Assembly: GCF_027587375.1 (NCBI RefSeq)
Contig: NZ_JAMXIC010000007.1
Coordinates: 168,631 to 232,630 of the forward strand
Source of the DNA: Arthrobacter sp. B2a2-09
GTDB taxonomy: Bacteria > Actinomycetota > Actinomycetes > Actinomycetales > Micrococcaceae
DNA: 64,000 nt
Direction: 5' to 3'
The notes under the pieces were generated by a model, which was given only the letters and a program-made list of their open reading frames with translations, was not told the origin of the DNA and made no database searches. Made by a program: the position numbers and the translations under genes. Below, piece by piece: positions 1 to 9,587 of this stretch (position 1 is the stretch's first letter; every line of letters begins with the position of its first letter).

Positions 1-27
1 CGGCCGCCCCTCCTAGCGCGGCTATCC

Positions 28-89
28 CAACTAGCTCGCAGTAGGTGTCGTTATGGGCGCTCGTAACGACATCTACTGCTAGCTAGTTG
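28..89. repeat. Dispersed intergenic palindrome, family A, copy 1
   Basis: An imperfect inverted repeat with arms of about 26 bp. The left arm begins CAACTAGCTCGCAGTAGGTG and is followed by TCGTTA. The right arm is its near-complement and ends in CTAGTTG, around a short G/C-rich loop. Five further copies of the same design lie at 1949, 14420, 19694, 36201 and 63873. This copy lies 115 bp upstream of hutU. There is no T-tract after it, so a simple terminator role is not obvious. Confidence 0.9.
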
Positions 90-204
90 AGTCTGGTATT
101 CCGGACAGCACCCTCCATAAAGCCATTCCAAGACGGTTGCGGAGGGGCTCTACTGGATACAGAAGGACTTCCACCTAGCAACCTCCAGAGACGAAGGAGT
201 CATC

Positions 205-1935
205 ATGGCACCCGCCGATTTCACCACCGGAGCTCGTCCGGTCAAGGCCGCCCGCGGCACCGAGCTCACCGCCAAGAGCTGGCAGACCGAAGCGCCGCTG
301 CGCATGTTGATGAACAACCTGGACCCGGAGGTCGCCGAACGCCCGGATGACCTGGTCGTGTACGGCGGCACGGGCCGCGCGGTCCGCTCCTGGGCCGCGT
401 TCGACGCGATCACCCGCACCCTGGAAACCATGGAAAAGGACGAAACTCTCCTGGTCCAGTCCGGCAAGCCCGTCGGCGTCTTCCGCACCCACGAATGGGC
501 ACCCCGCGTTTTGCTGGCCAACTCCAACCTCGTGGGCGACTGGGCAACGTGGCCCGAGTTCCGCCGCCTCGAGGCCGAGGGCCTGATGATGTACGGGCAG
601 ATGACCGCCGGTTCCTGGATCTACATCGGCACCCAGGGCATCCTGCAGGGCACGTACGAGACCTTTGCCGCCGTCGGGAACAAGCTTGCTGCCGAGGGAC
701 GCCACCCGTCCCCCGCCGCGGAAGGCTCCACTGAGGGACCGCTCGCCGGGACCTTGACCCTGACCGGTGGTTGCGGTGGCATGGGCGGGGCCCAGCCGTT
801 GGCCGTGACCCTGAACGACGGCGCCTGCCTGATCGTGGACGTCGACGAGACCCGCCTGCGCCGCCGCGCTGGCAAGCGCTACCTGGACGAGGTCGAAACC
901 GACCTGGACGCCGCGATCGCCAAGGTGGTCAAGGCCAAGGAAGAGCGCCGCGGCTGGTCCGTGGGCTACGTCGGCAACGCCGCCGAGGTCTTCCCGGAAC
1001 TGCTGGCCCGCCACAAGGCAGGCGAGCTGACCATCGACGTCGTCACCGACCAGACGTCCGCCCACGACCCGCTGTCCTACCTGCCCGAAGGCATTTCCGT
1101 GGCCGAATGGCACACCGAGGCCGAGGCCGACCCGGAAGGGTTCACCAAGAAGGCCCAGGCCTCCATGGCCAAGCATGTCCAGGCCATGGTGGAATTCCAG
1201 GACGCCGGTGCCGAGGTCTTCGACTACGGCAACTCGATCCGCGACGAGGCCCGCAAGGGCGGCTACGACCGGGCGTTCGAGTTCCCCGGCTTCGTGCCGG
1301 CTTACATCCGTCCGCTGTTCTGCGAGGGCCTGGGCCCGTTCCGCTGGGTCGCGCTCTCCGGTGACCCCGAAGACATCGCCGTCACCGACAAAGCGATCAA
1401 GGAACTCTTCCCCGAGAACACCCACCTGCACAAGTGGCTCGACGCCGCCGCCGAGCGCGTCGAATTCGAAGGCCTGCCGGCCCGCATCTGCTGGCTCGGC
1501 TACGGCGAACGCGCCAAGGCCGGCCTGCTGTTCAACCAGCTCGTGAAGGAAGGCAAGGTCAAGGCCCCCATCGTGATCGGCCGCGACCACCTGGACTCCG
1601 GCTCCGTCGCCTCCCCGTACCGGGAAACCGAGTCCATGGCCGATGGCTCTGACGCGATTGCCGACTGGCCCTTGCTGAACGCGCTGATCAACACCTCCTC
1701 CGGCGCCACCTGGGTCTCCATCCACCACGGCGGCGGCGTGGGCATCGGCCGGTCCCTGCACGCAGGCCAGGTTTCCGTCGCCGACGGCACCGACCTCGCC
1801 GCCGAGAAGCTCGAACGCCTCCTCACCAACGACCCCGGCATGGGCGTCATCCGCCACGTCGACGCCGGCTACGAGCGCGCCGTCGAAGTCGCCCACGAAC
1901 GCGGCGTCCGCATCCCGATGACGGAAACCAACTAA
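205..1935 (+). CDS. hutU: Urocanate hydratase
   Basis: Urocanase, the second step of histidine degradation. It converts urocanate to 4-imidazolone-5-propionate in the cytoplasm, using tightly bound NAD+ as an electrophile. The 576-residue product has the expected length. A glycine-rich [11 protein letters not shown] segment lies near residues 193-203, and a GYGERAKAG motif is followed by [13 protein letters not shown]. The strongly conserved HHGGGVGIG block lies near residues 505-513. The ATG is preceded by a GAAGGAG ribosome site. hutH follows 93 bp downstream on the same strand, with a palindrome between them. The gene is intact. Confidence 0.97.
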   Translation: MAPADFTTGARPVKAARGTELTAKSWQTEAPLRMLMNNLDPEVAERPDDLVVYGGTGRAVRSWAAFDAITRTLETMEKDETLLVQSGKPVGVFRTHEWAPRVLLANSNLVGDWATWPEFRRLEAEGLMMYGQMTAGSWIYIGTQGILQGTYETFAAVGNKLAAEGRHPSPAAEGSTEGPLAGTLTLTGGCGGMGGAQPLAVTLNDGACLIVDVDETRLRRRAGKRYLDEVETDLDAAIAKVVKAKEERRGWSVGYVGNAAEVFPELLARHKAGELTIDVVTDQTSAHDPLSYLPEGISVAEWHTEAEADPEGFTKKAQASMAKHVQAMVEFQDAGAEVFDYGNSIRDEARKGGYDRAFEFPGFVPAYIRPLFCEGLGPFRWVALSGDPEDIAVTDKAIKELFPENTHLHKWLDAAAERVEFEGLPARICWLGYGERAKAGLLFNQLVKEGKVKAPIVIGRDHLDSGSVASPYRETESMADGSDAIADWPLLNALINTSSGATWVSIHHGGGVGIGRSLHAGQVSVADGTDLAAEKLERLLTNDPGMGVIRHVDAGYERAVEVAHERGVRIPMTETN

Positions 1936-1948
1936 ACAGACCGACAAC

Positions 1949-2014
1949 CCCAACTAGCTCGCATTAGATGTCGTTATGGGACCCCAAAACGACATCAACT
2001 GCGAGCTAGTTGGG
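1949..2014. repeat. Dispersed palindrome, family A, copy 2 (hutU-hutH intercistronic)
   Basis: An inverted repeat with CCCAACTAGCTCGCA and TGCGAGCTAGTTGGG at its ends, and TGTCGTT / AACGACA in the inner stem. It fills almost the whole gap between the hutU stop (1935) and the hutH ribosome site (about 2020). In the hutUH mRNA it would fold into a long hairpin ending a few bases before the hutH Shine-Dalgarno. That could cause partial termination, RNA processing or protection of the upstream message. Confidence 0.92.
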
Positions 2015-2028
2015 AAGAACGAGGAAAA

Positions 2029-3621
2029 ATGACACTCACAACACACGAACCGCTGACCGTCACCCTCGGCTCCAGCGGAGTCACGCCGGAAGACGTCGTC
2101 GCCGTCGCACGCTACGACGCCAAGGTGACCATCTCCCAGGAAGCCCTGGACACGGTTGCCAAGGTCCGCGCCCACATCGATGGCCTCGCCCACAGCGAAG
2201 TTCCGGCGTACGGCGTCTCCACGGGCTTCGGTGCCCTGGCCAACCGCCACATCCCCAACGAACTCCGCACCCAGTTGCAGAAGTCGCTCATCCGCAGCCA
2301 CGCCGCCGGCATGGGCCCGGCAGTGGAGCGCGAAGTGGTCCGCGGCATCATGTTCCTGCGCGCCAAGACCCTGGCCTCGGGCCGCACGGGCGTTCGTCCC
2401 GTGGTCCTGCAGACCATGGTGGACGTCCTCAACGCCGGCATCACCCCCGTGGTCCGTGAATTCGGCTCCCTGGGTTGCTCCGGCGACCTCGCCCCGCTGT
2501 CCCACTGCGCCCTGGTCCTGATGGGCGAAGGCGAAGCCACCGGGCCCGACGGCGAGCTCTACGGCGCCGCCGGAAAGAAGCCGGTTGCCGAGCTCCTCGC
2601 CGCGCACGGCATCGAGCCGGTCGTCCTCGCGGAAAAGGAAGGCCTGGCGCTGGTCAACGGCACTGAGGGTATGCTCGGCATGCTCCTGATGGCCATTGCC
2701 GACCTGCACCTGCTGCTCACGACGGCGGACATCACCGCCGCGCTGAGCGTCGAGGCGCTGCTCGGCACGGACCAGGTGTTCCTGCCGGAGCTGCACGCGG
2801 CCCTGCGGCCCCACCCGGGCCAGGCTGCAAGCGCGGACAACATGCTGCGCGTGCTTTCCAACTCGCCGATCGTTGCTTCGCACCGCGTCAACGACACCAA
2901 GGTCCAGGACGCGTACTCGCTCCGCTGCGCACCCCAGGTGGCCGGCGCGGTCCGCGACACCGTGACGCACGCTGAACTCGTGGCCTCCCGTGAGCTGGCT
3001 GCAGCCATCGACAACCCCGTGGTGCTCCCGGACGGCCGCGTGTCCTCCAACGGCAACTTCCACGGCGCTCCCGTGGCCTACGTCCTGGACTTCCTCGCCA
3101 TTGCCGTGGCGGACCTGTCCTCCATCGCCGAGCGCCGCACGGACCGCATGCTGGACCCGGCCCGCTCGCACGGCCTCCCGGCATTCCTTGCCGACGATCC
3201 CGGAGTGGACTCGGGCCTGATGATCGCCCAGTACACCCAGGCCGGTTTGGTCTCGGACAACAAGCGCCTTGCCGTCCCGGCATCGGTGGACTCCATCCCG
3301 AGCTCCGCCATGCAGGAAGACCACGTCTCCATGGGTTGGCACGCTGCCCGCAAGCTCCGCAAGGCCATCGAGAACCTGCGCCGTGTCCTGGCCGTGGAAC
3401 TCGTGACGAGCACCCGTGCCCTCGACATCCGCACCAAACTGTCCGGTGGCGAACTCACTCCGGGGCCTGCTGGCACCGCCGTGATCGAGGTGCTGCGCGG
3501 CGTCGTCGACGGTCCCGGAACTGACCGTTTCCTCTCACCTGAGCTGGAAGCGGCGGACCGTCTTGTGGGCGCTGGCGAGGTGCGGGCGGCCGCCGAATCC
3601 GCCGTCGGAATTCTCGCCTGA
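2029..3621 (+). CDS. hutH: Histidine ammonia-lyase
   Basis: First enzyme of histidine catabolism: it deaminates L-histidine to urocanate in the cytoplasm. The 530-residue product carries the MIO-forming loop GSLGCSGDLAPLSH, with Cys150-Ser151-Gly152 in place of the commoner Ala-Ser-Gly. To my knowledge a CSG triad also occurs in Streptomyces-type enzymes and is compatible with activity. Other conserved blocks are YGVSTGFG near residue 62, QDAYSLRCAPQV near residue 288 and QEDHVSMGWHAARK near residue 427. The ATG has GAGGA just upstream, immediately after a palindrome. A strong terminator follows the gene, so hutUH looks like one transcription unit. Confidence 0.97.
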   Translation: MTLTTHEPLTVTLGSSGVTPEDVVAVARYDAKVTISQEALDTVAKVRAHIDGLAHSEVPAYGVSTGFGALANRHIPNELRTQLQKSLIRSHAAGMGPAVEREVVRGIMFLRAKTLASGRTGVRPVVLQTMVDVLNAGITPVVREFGSLGCSGDLAPLSHCALVLMGEGEATGPDGELYGAAGKKPVAELLAAHGIEPVVLAEKEGLALVNGTEGMLGMLLMAIADLHLLLTTADITAALSVEALLGTDQVFLPELHAALRPHPGQAASADNMLRVLSNSPIVASHRVNDTKVQDAYSLRCAPQVAGAVRDTVTHAELVASRELAAAIDNPVVLPDGRVSSNGNFHGAPVAYVLDFLAIAVADLSSIAERRTDRMLDPARSHGLPAFLADDPGVDSGLMIAQYTQAGLVSDNKRLAVPASVDSIPSSAMQEDHVSMGWHAARKLRKAIENLRRVLAVELVTSTRALDIRTKLSGGELTPGPAGTAVIEVLRGVVDGPGTDRFLSPELEAADRLVGAGEVRAAAESAVGILA

Positions 3622-3653
3622 CGCCGAACAAAATACTGTTCGAGTGAACAATA

Positions 3654-3702
3654 GGAAGCGCCCCGGAAATGTTTGGCATTTCGTTCCCCGGGGCGCTTTC
3701 TG
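3654..3702 (+). terminator. Terminator after hutH
   Basis: Stem of 13 bp, GGAAGCGCCCCGG / CCGGGGCGCTTTC, with an A/T-rich loop and a short T-rich tail. It lies 33 bp after the hutH stop. Confidence 0.8.
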
Positions 3703-3814
3703 TGTAGTAGAACTTATGGGGTACGGCATGTCCACGCCGACGATGCCGTGGGCCTGCCGGGGAATATCCGTTCACAACTGAAATAACGAACATCCACAAA
3801 GGGGTAGAAGTTCA

Positions 3815-4063
3815 ATGAAGGCACGCGGGACAGTCCTGTCCAGGCGAATCGCACAGTCCGCCGTCGTTTCCAACTGGGGAACGTTGAAGGTGGGGGAGCG
3901 GATCGAAGTCGTAAGGCACGCACATGTGGTCGCGGCAGGGGAGGTGCAGGAAGTCTCGGGCAGCGGCAACGTTGTATGGCTTGAACCCGCAGGACCTGGC
4001 GCCGACGAAGCCGCCAAACAGCTCTTCATGAAGTCCGACGGCGTGGAGCTGCGCCGGGTGTAG
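3815..4063 (+). CDS. Small hypothetical protein
   Basis: An 82-residue protein I do not recognise. The ATG at 3815 has AAAGGGG about 10 nt upstream. The sequence is mixed alpha/beta in character and has no signal peptide, no membrane segment and no cysteines. A central stretch around 'LKVGERIEVVRHAHVVAAGEVQE' (residues 26-48) could form a small beta-barrel-like module. The gene ends just before a bidirectional terminator and faces another small gene at 4181-4402. G+C at third positions is high, as in neighbouring genes, which supports it being coding. Confidence 0.6.
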   Translation: MKARGTVLSRRIAQSAVVSNWGTLKVGERIEVVRHAHVVAAGEVQEVSGSGNVVWLEPAGPGADEAAKQLFMKSDGVELRRV

Positions 4064-4074
4064 TGACCGTTTAG

Positions 4075-4139
4075 AAAACCGGGGCTTGTTTCCCATTCCG
4101 CGCCATCTTGGCGTGGTCTGGAAAACAAGCCCCGTTTTT
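4075..4139. terminator. Bidirectional terminator with nested stems
   Basis: Outer arms GGGGCTTGTTT and AAACAAGCCCC are flanked by AAAA and TTTTT. An inner stem reads CGCCA-TCT-TGGCG. It serves the converging genes at 3815 and 4181. The same architecture recurs at 39629-39694. Confidence 0.85.
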
Positions 4140-4154
4140 GTTGTCTGTACCTAT

Positions 4155-4187
4155 TCCTAGGCGACTTCCTAGGCGACTTCCTAGGCG
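4155..4187. repeat. 12-bp tandem repeat overlapping a stop codon
   Basis: TCCTAGGCGACT is present in two full copies plus a partial third. Read on the minus strand, each unit contains an in-frame TAG, so the stop codon of the small gene at 4181-4402 is repeated three times. Confidence 0.85.
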
Positions 4188-4402
4188 GCGAGGACCTCGC
4201 GGGTCTGGCCGAACGGCACGGACTCGTCCAGGGCCACCGTGTAGCTTCCGGGCTCGTGGCGGGTCACCAGGATCCCGCAAAGGCCGTTGTCGGCTGCGGC
4301 TTCGATGAGCGTGCCGACGGCACGATCCAGTCCGGCGTGGACTTCCTCGACGGACGCAAAGGACAAGTGGATCTCGTTGCGTTCTATTGTTGCGGTGTTC
4401 AT
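4181..4402 (-). CDS. Small hypothetical protein
   Basis: A 73-residue protein starting at the ATG complementary to 4400-4402. I chose this start because AAGGAG lies about 7 nt upstream; a longer frame to 4474 has no ribosome site. The sequence begins MNTATIERNEIHLSF and contains an acidic amphipathic stretch (residues 17-35) followed by a probable beta hairpin. It has no signal peptide or membrane segment. I do not recognise the family. It converges on the gene at 3815 across a shared terminator. Its end overlaps a 12-bp tandem repeat that duplicates the stop codon. Confidence 0.6.
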   Translation of the reverse strand: MNTATIERNEIHLSFASVEEVHAGLDRAVGTLIEAAADNGLCGILVTRHEPGSYTVALDESVPFGQTREVLAA

Positions 4403-4501
4403 TGGGGGGCTCCTTCTGCAGGGTGCCGCAGGGGGGAGCGGCAATTCCTGCATAAAAAGATAGCAAAGTGTCATGGGATGTCTGTCATTCTGGGATCTGG
4501 A

Positions 4502-7500
4502 TCACCGGCGGACCATTGCGCGCAAGAGCTTCACGGCCACGGAAAGTGCCGCGATATCCACCGGACCGGGCTTGATGGCTTCCTTGATGGTGTCCTGGAC
4601 GCGGGCAAGTTGTTCGATGTTTCCGCGCTCCCAATCCATGATCCTCTCCACCGGGTCGGCGGTCGCCCCGGAGGAGCGGGACGTGTGCCGGACCACGGCC
4701 TTGGTCATGTCGGCAAGGACCAGGTACATGTCGTCGCGGAGGGCTGCACGCGCCAAGGCCTCCCAGTGGGTGTCCCGCGGCAACAGCGTGATGTGTTCCA
4801 GCAGGGGGATGGCCGAGATCCGTTCGAACACGGCGAAGTACACCTCGGCCACGTCTTCAACGGGCTCCTGCAGTTCCTCGGCAATCGCGGAAATGTCCAA
4901 GAGGCCGTAGCTGACCAGGAGTTCGGAGGCTCGAAGTCCCAATTCGTGTGGCAGGCCCACCGAATCGGAGTGGGCGAGGCGCATCAAAGAGTGTTGCAGG
5001 TTGATCCCGTGCAGGAATCGGGTGAAGTTCGCCCGCATCAATGACATCGGCCGTTCGAGCCGGGCAAAGGCGTCGGCAATGGGCTTGTCCCGGAAATCGT
5101 GGGTGACGTACCAACGGGTGGACCGGTCGAGGAGGCGGCGCATGTCCAGTGCCACGGCGCATCCGTGTTCGCGCGGGATGCTTGCCGGCACTTGGGCCAG
5201 GGCCTCAGTGACCGAATCGAAATCCCAAATTCGGCGCATGACCACGAATCCACGCGCCACCGCGGCCGCCGAAACCGTGGTTTCCTCCATGGCGCGGAAC
5301 GCGAACGCTATGCCACCGAGATTGATCATGTCGTTGGCCACCACCGTGGCTACGATTTGGCGGCGCAAGGGATGCGTGGAGAGGTCATCGCCGAACCGTT
5401 CCGAAAGCTGGCGGGGGAAATACTCGCGCAGCGTTTGCGAGAACCATGGATCGTCCGCGAGCCCGCCTTCAGTCAGTTCGCGGGCGAGCTCGATCTTGGC
5501 GTAGGCCGCCAGCACAGCTAGTTCGGGCGAGGTCAGTCCAACTCCGGTCCCTACGCGGGCGTGGATATCCTCGGTAGTCGGCAGGCATTCGAGCTGCCGG
5601 TCCAGGTCCGTGGCCGAGTCGAGCCAGTCCATGGTCCGTTCGAAGCTCGGGCTCCACTCAAGGACCAGTTGCTTGTCATTGAGGAGGAGGACGTTTTGGT
5701 CAACGTTGGTTTTCAGCACGAGCCGCCCCACTTCGTCCTGGAGGGAGTGCAGGAACTTCGTTCTTTCGTTCGGGGACATCTTGCCCGCGGCGATCATCCG
5801 GTCCAGGAAGATCTTGATGTTCACCTCGTGGTCCGAGCAGTCCACGCCGGCGGAGTTGTCGATGGCATCGGTGTTCACGAGGATTCCGGCCAGAGCAGCC
5901 TCGATCCTGCCGTGTTGGGTGATGCCGAGATTGCCACCCTCAGCGATGATCCGGGTGCGCAGTTGGGCGGCGTCGACCCGGATGGCATCGTTTGACTTGT
6001 CTCCGACGTCGGCAAGCGTCTCGGTGGAGGCCTTGATGTAGGTGCCGATTCCGCCGTTGTACAGCAGGTCGACGGGGGCCATGAGGACGGCCCTGAGCAG
6101 CTCAGGCGGGCTCATCGCCGTCGTGCCCTCATCCAATCCCAAGGCGAGGCGGACAGGTTCGGTGATGCTGATTGACTTCTCGAGCCGGGAGAACACTCCT
6201 CCGCCGGGGCTGAGCTTCGCGGGGTTGTAGTCGGCCCAGGACGAGCGGGGGAGCTTGAAGAGCCGCTTCCGCTCGGCGAAGGAAGTGGCTGGGTCCGGGG
6301 TGGGATCCAGGAAGATATGCCGGTGATCAAAGGCCGCCACGAGCTTGATGTGGTTCGAGAGCAGCATGCCGTTGCCGAACACGTCGCCGCTCATGTCGCC
6401 AATGCCCACCACCGTGAAATCCTCGGTCCGGGAATCGATGAGCAATTCGCTGAAATGGTGCATCACGGACTCCCAGGCGCCGCGGGCCGTGATGCCCATC
6501 TGCTTGTGGTCATAGCCCACTGAACCGCCGGACGCGAACGCATCGCCCAGCCAGAATCCGTACTCTGCGGCCAGGGTGTTGGCGATGTCGGAGAACGTGG
6601 CCGTGCCTTTGTCCGCGGCCACCACGAGGTAGTAGTCGTCGCCGTCGTGCCGTACGACGCGGGCCGGCGGAACAATGTGCTGCGGCGGGACAGCGCGGGC
6701 CGGCGGAACGACGCGACCGTTCGAGCCGCTACCGGGTTCGGCAACCAGGTTGTCCGTGATGTCCAGCAGTCCACGAATGAAGGTCCGGTAGCTTTCCTGG
6801 CCCTCGGCCAGCCAGGCCGCCCGGTCTTCGGCGGGGTCCGGGAGATGCTTGGGGTAGAAACCGCCCTTGGCTCCGGTGGGAACGATGACGGCGTTTTTGA
6901 CCGTCTGCGCTTTCACGAGCCCCAGGACCTCCGTGCGGAAGTCCTCACGGCGGTCGGACCAGCGCAAGCCGCCGCGGGCAATGGCGCCGAACCGCAAGTG
7001 GACGCCTTCCACCCGCGGCGAGTAGACCCAGATTTCGAACTGTGGCCGGGGCGCCGGTGCGGCAGGGATGGAGGAAGGGTTGAGCTTGAAACTCAAATAC
7101 GGCTTGTCCAGGTAGAAGTTGGTGCGCAGGGTGGCCTCCACGAGGCTCGCCAGCGAACGTAACAGGCGGTCGGCGTCGAGGACCGGTACGGCGTCGATCG
7201 CTTCCGCCAGTTCCTTGCGGGCCGCGTTCGTGGCTCGTGTCCGCGAGCTGTACCTGCTGCGGTCCGTTTCGAACAGATCGCTTCCAGCCGCCATCTGCTC
7301 AGTCGACGTCGCCCCAGAAGGCACCGGCCCAGAAGGCGTCGGCGCGCGCAGTTCAGGATCGAACAGATCGGGTTCGAACCGGTCCGGATCGAACTTCGCC
7401 TCGAAGAGCGAAAGCAAAGCGTGGGTTGCACGCACATTCTCACGGAGGGTATCGGCAATGAACCCGTAGGAATTCGTGCTCCCCAGCTGTCGAAGGTACT

Positions 7501-9475
7501 TCGCATATGCGCGCAGGATGGCTGTCCGCCGCCAGTCGATTCCCTCCCGGATGACCAGGGCATCGAAGGCGTCGGACTCCGCATCTCCCCGCATCGCGGC
7601 ACAGAACGAGCCGGCCAGGAGCTCGCCGGTTCCCACGGGATCAACACCGCGTGGATAGACGAGCCCGAGGTCGTAAAGGAAGAAGGACCGCCCGTCGGCA
7701 CGCTGCACATCGAAGGGCCGCTGGTCCAGGACGCGCAAGCCCAGGTTGTGGAAGAACGGCAGAATCTGGCTCAGGCTCTGCGGGCGGGTCAAATAGAGCC
7801 GAATCCGCGCATCCTCGGCGAGGACGGCAGTTCCCGGGCGCCTGTAGACGGTCAGCAACGGGTCTGCGGCGTCGCCGTCTGCCGTGTCTCCATCCCGGGG
7901 CGCGAAACTCTCGAACCGGACGATGTCCTGAACCGCGTCTTCCACCTCGTAGTCCGCTTTGTAGCTGGCCGGAAAGGCGGCGGCCCATTGGAGGGACAGC
8001 CGGGCGGCCTCGTCCGCGGGGAACCTAGCCCGCAGGGCTTCGTCCAGGCCTTCGGCCCAGGACCTTGTCGCGGCGATGATCCGCTGCTCCAGTACCCCAG
8101 GGTCGACGACGGCGGGCGCCTCCTCGGGTGGCAACAGAACCCGGAAGAACACCCGGGCCATGGCGGATTCGCCCAGGCGAAGCTCGAACTCGATGGCCTC
8201 GGAGCCGAAGGCCTCGCGAAGTTCGCGTTCAATGTTGAGCCGGACTGCGGTGCTGAAGCGTTGCCGCGGCAGGAAGACCAGTGCCGTCATGAAACGGTTG
8301 TGTGAGTCTGGACGAAGGAACAACCGTGTGCTGTGCCGTTCTTGAAGACGCAGGATGTCCCGCGCGTGCTCGGCCAGCTGCCGCGCGTCGATATGGAAGA
8401 GTTCGTCGCGCGGATAGGCCTCCACCACCGCCAGGAGTTCCTTGCCTCGGTGTGATGCGGGCGGGTAGCCGAACGTCCGCATCACCTCGTCCACGGTGTC
8501 CCGGATGACGGGAATCTGGAGTGCCGGGCGGGACGCCGAGCTGGGAGCGAAAAGGCCAACGAAGGTGCGCTCGCCGATCTTGTCAGCCCCGGCCAGGCTG
8601 ATTTCATCGAGGTAGGCCCGCCGGAGGACAGTCGAGCGGAGGGTGGACTTGGTGAGCGTGAGGACGTGTGCGGTGGGCGGCCTTGCGGACGGCTCGGCCT
8701 CGGACGGCTCGCCTTCGGACGCAGTGACCGCCACGTTCCGGAGCAGCCCGAGGCCCGTCCGGCCGCGGTAGCCGAGGAACACGAAATTCCCGTCGTCCAG
8801 CCAGCGCAGTAACTCCTGGACCTCCCGCGCTGCGGGGACGGCCTGCGAGAGCTCGTCCAAGCCCCTGATCTCGTTGGCAAGTTCCTGGTGGATGGCCGCC
8901 GCGTCTTCCGCGGCGGCCCGGACGTCGCCAAGGACGGTCTGCAGCCGTTCAACGAGGTGTTCGGCACTCGTTTCGTCTGGAAGCCGGGAAATCTCGACGG
9001 CGATCCAAGCCTCCGTGAGCGGCCAGCCGTCGTCGTGGTCCACAGGGGTGACCGGGGCGGAAGGCTCGATGCCGGACGGAAGGCCGGTCCGCAGGGGTCC
9101 GCGGCGGACATCGGTGAGGCGGTGGGTGGCTGGATCCCGGGTGACCGTAAAAGTGGGGTGGACCAGGAGCCGGATGGAGGCGTTGTCCCTGGCGATTTCC
9201 GCGGTGACCGACGGGACCAGGTAGGGCATGTCCTCGGTGACAATCGCTACGAGGCTGGCGTCGGCCTCGTTCAGGACGCCGATCACAGCTTGCCCGGGAG
9301 CCCGCCGTTCCGCCAATGAGCGGTGGTACCGCGCACGCTCCAGGAGTGTGTCCGTGGTGTAGTTGCGGACATCATCATCGGCCACGTGCTCGTAGTAGTC
9401 GGTCAGGAATCGGTCCGGGGCGCCGGGGGCAGTGCCTCCCAAGGCGTGGTCCGCGGGCTCGATCCTGGGTGACAT
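4502..9475 (-). CDS. NAD-specific glutamate dehydrogenase, large (GDH-180) class
   Basis: Oxidatively deaminates glutamate to 2-oxoglutarate and ammonium with NAD+; a catabolic enzyme acting in the cytoplasm. At 1657 residues it matches the 180-kDa class. An N-terminal regulatory half of about 700 residues precedes the catalytic core. The core has RWSDRREDFRTEVLGL and the lysine-rich PTGAKGGFYPKHLP near residues 830-880, then AADKGTATFSDIAN and GGSVGYDHK in the nucleotide/substrate region. The start codon has GGAGG about 8 nt upstream. A proline-rich insertion just before the AADKGTATF block carries a duplicated VVPPAR motif that looks like local repeat expansion. Its position beside the hut genes makes sense, since histidine breakdown ends in glutamate. 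Confidence 0.95.
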   Translation of the reverse strand: MSPRIEPADHALGGTAPGAPDRFLTDYYEHVADDDVRNYTTDTLLERARYHRSLAERRAPGQAVIGVLNEADASLVAIVTEDMPYLVPSVTAEIARDNASIRLLVHPTFTVTRDPATHRLTDVRRGPLRTGLPSGIEPSAPVTPVDHDDGWPLTEAWIAVEISRLPDETSAEHLVERLQTVLGDVRAAAEDAAAIHQELANEIRGLDELSQAVPAAREVQELLRWLDDGNFVFLGYRGRTGLGLLRNVAVTASEGEPSEAEPSARPPTAHVLTLTKSTLRSTVLRRAYLDEISLAGADKIGERTFVGLFAPSSASRPALQIPVIRDTVDEVMRTFGYPPASHRGKELLAVVEAYPRDELFHIDARQLAEHARDILRLQERHSTRLFLRPDSHNRFMTALVFLPRQRFSTAVRLNIERELREAFGSEAIEFELRLGESAMARVFFRVLLPPEEAPAVVDPGVLEQRIIAATRSWAEGLDEALRARFPADEAARLSLQWAAAFPASYKADYEVEDAVQDIVRFESFAPRDGDTADGDAADPLLTVYRRPGTAVLAEDARIRLYLTRPQSLSQILPFFHNLGLRVLDQRPFDVQRADGRSFFLYDLGLVYPRGVDPVGTGELLAGSFCAAMRGDAESDAFDALVIREGIDWRRTAILRAYAKYLRQLGSTNSYGFIADTLRENVRATHALLSLFEAKFDPDRFEPDLFDPELRAPTPSGPVPSGATSTEQMAAGSDLFETDRSRYSSRTRATNAARKELAEAIDAVPVLDADRLLRSLASLVEATLRTNFYLDKPYLSFKLNPSSIPAAPAPRPQFEIWVYSPRVEGVHLRFGAIARGGLRWSDRREDFRTEVLGLVKAQTVKNAVIVPTGAKGGFYPKHLPDPAEDRAAWLAEGQESYRTFIRGLLDITDNLVAEPGSGSNGRVVPPARAVPPQHIVPPARVVRHDGDDYYLVVAADKGTATFSDIANTLAAEYGFWLGDAFASGGSVGYDHKQMGITARGAWESVMHHFSELLIDSRTEDFTVVGIGDMSGDVFGNGMLLSNHIKLVAAFDHRHIFLDPTPDPATSFAERKRLFKLPRSSWADYNPAKLSPGGGVFSRLEKSISITEPVRLALGLDEGTTAMSPPELLRAVLMAPVDLLYNGGIGTYIKASTETLADVGDKSNDAIRVDAAQLRTRIIAEGGNLGITQHGRIEAALAGILVNTDAIDNSAGVDCSDHEVNIKIFLDRMIAAGKMSPNERTKFLHSLQDEVGRLVLKTNVDQNVLLLNDKQLVLEWSPSFERTMDWLDSATDLDRQLECLPTTEDIHARVGTGVGLTSPELAVLAAYAKIELARELTEGGLADDPWFSQTLREYFPRQLSERFGDDLSTHPLRRQIVATVVANDMINLGGIAFAFRAMEETTVSAAAVARGFVVMRRIWDFDSVTEALAQVPASIPREHGCAVALDMRRLLDRSTRWYVTHDFRDKPIADAFARLERPMSLMRANFTRFLHGINLQHSLMRLAHSDSVGLPHELGLRASELLVSYGLLDISAIAEELQEPVEDVAEVYFAVFERISAIPLLEHITLLPRDTHWEALARAALRDDMYLVLADMTKAVVRHTSRSSGATADPVERIMDWERGNIEQLARVQDTIKEAIKPGPVDIAALSVAVKLLRAMVRR

Positions 9476-9587
9476 GTCGCTGCGCCTCCGCCGCGCAAGG
9501 AGCGGCCGTGCTGTAGCGGTCGGCGAAGTCCTGCGCCTGATTTCATGATGGCTGGCGCGGGGCAGGCAGTAAAGGCTTGGGACGCGC

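Noticed and set aside
175..1953. Long minus-strand reading frame opposite hutU
   Set aside because: Antisense shadow of a high-GC gene. No ribosome site, and the composition (Gly/Val/Asp/His runs) is typical of the complement of codon-biased sequence. The same applies to long antisense frames opposite hutH, the ABC genes, GH1, GH43, GH78 and others.
28..2014. Palindrome copies 1 and 2 as the ends of a mobile element carrying hutU
   Set aside because: They bracket a normal housekeeping gene, there is no transposase, and each copy is itself a complete palindrome.
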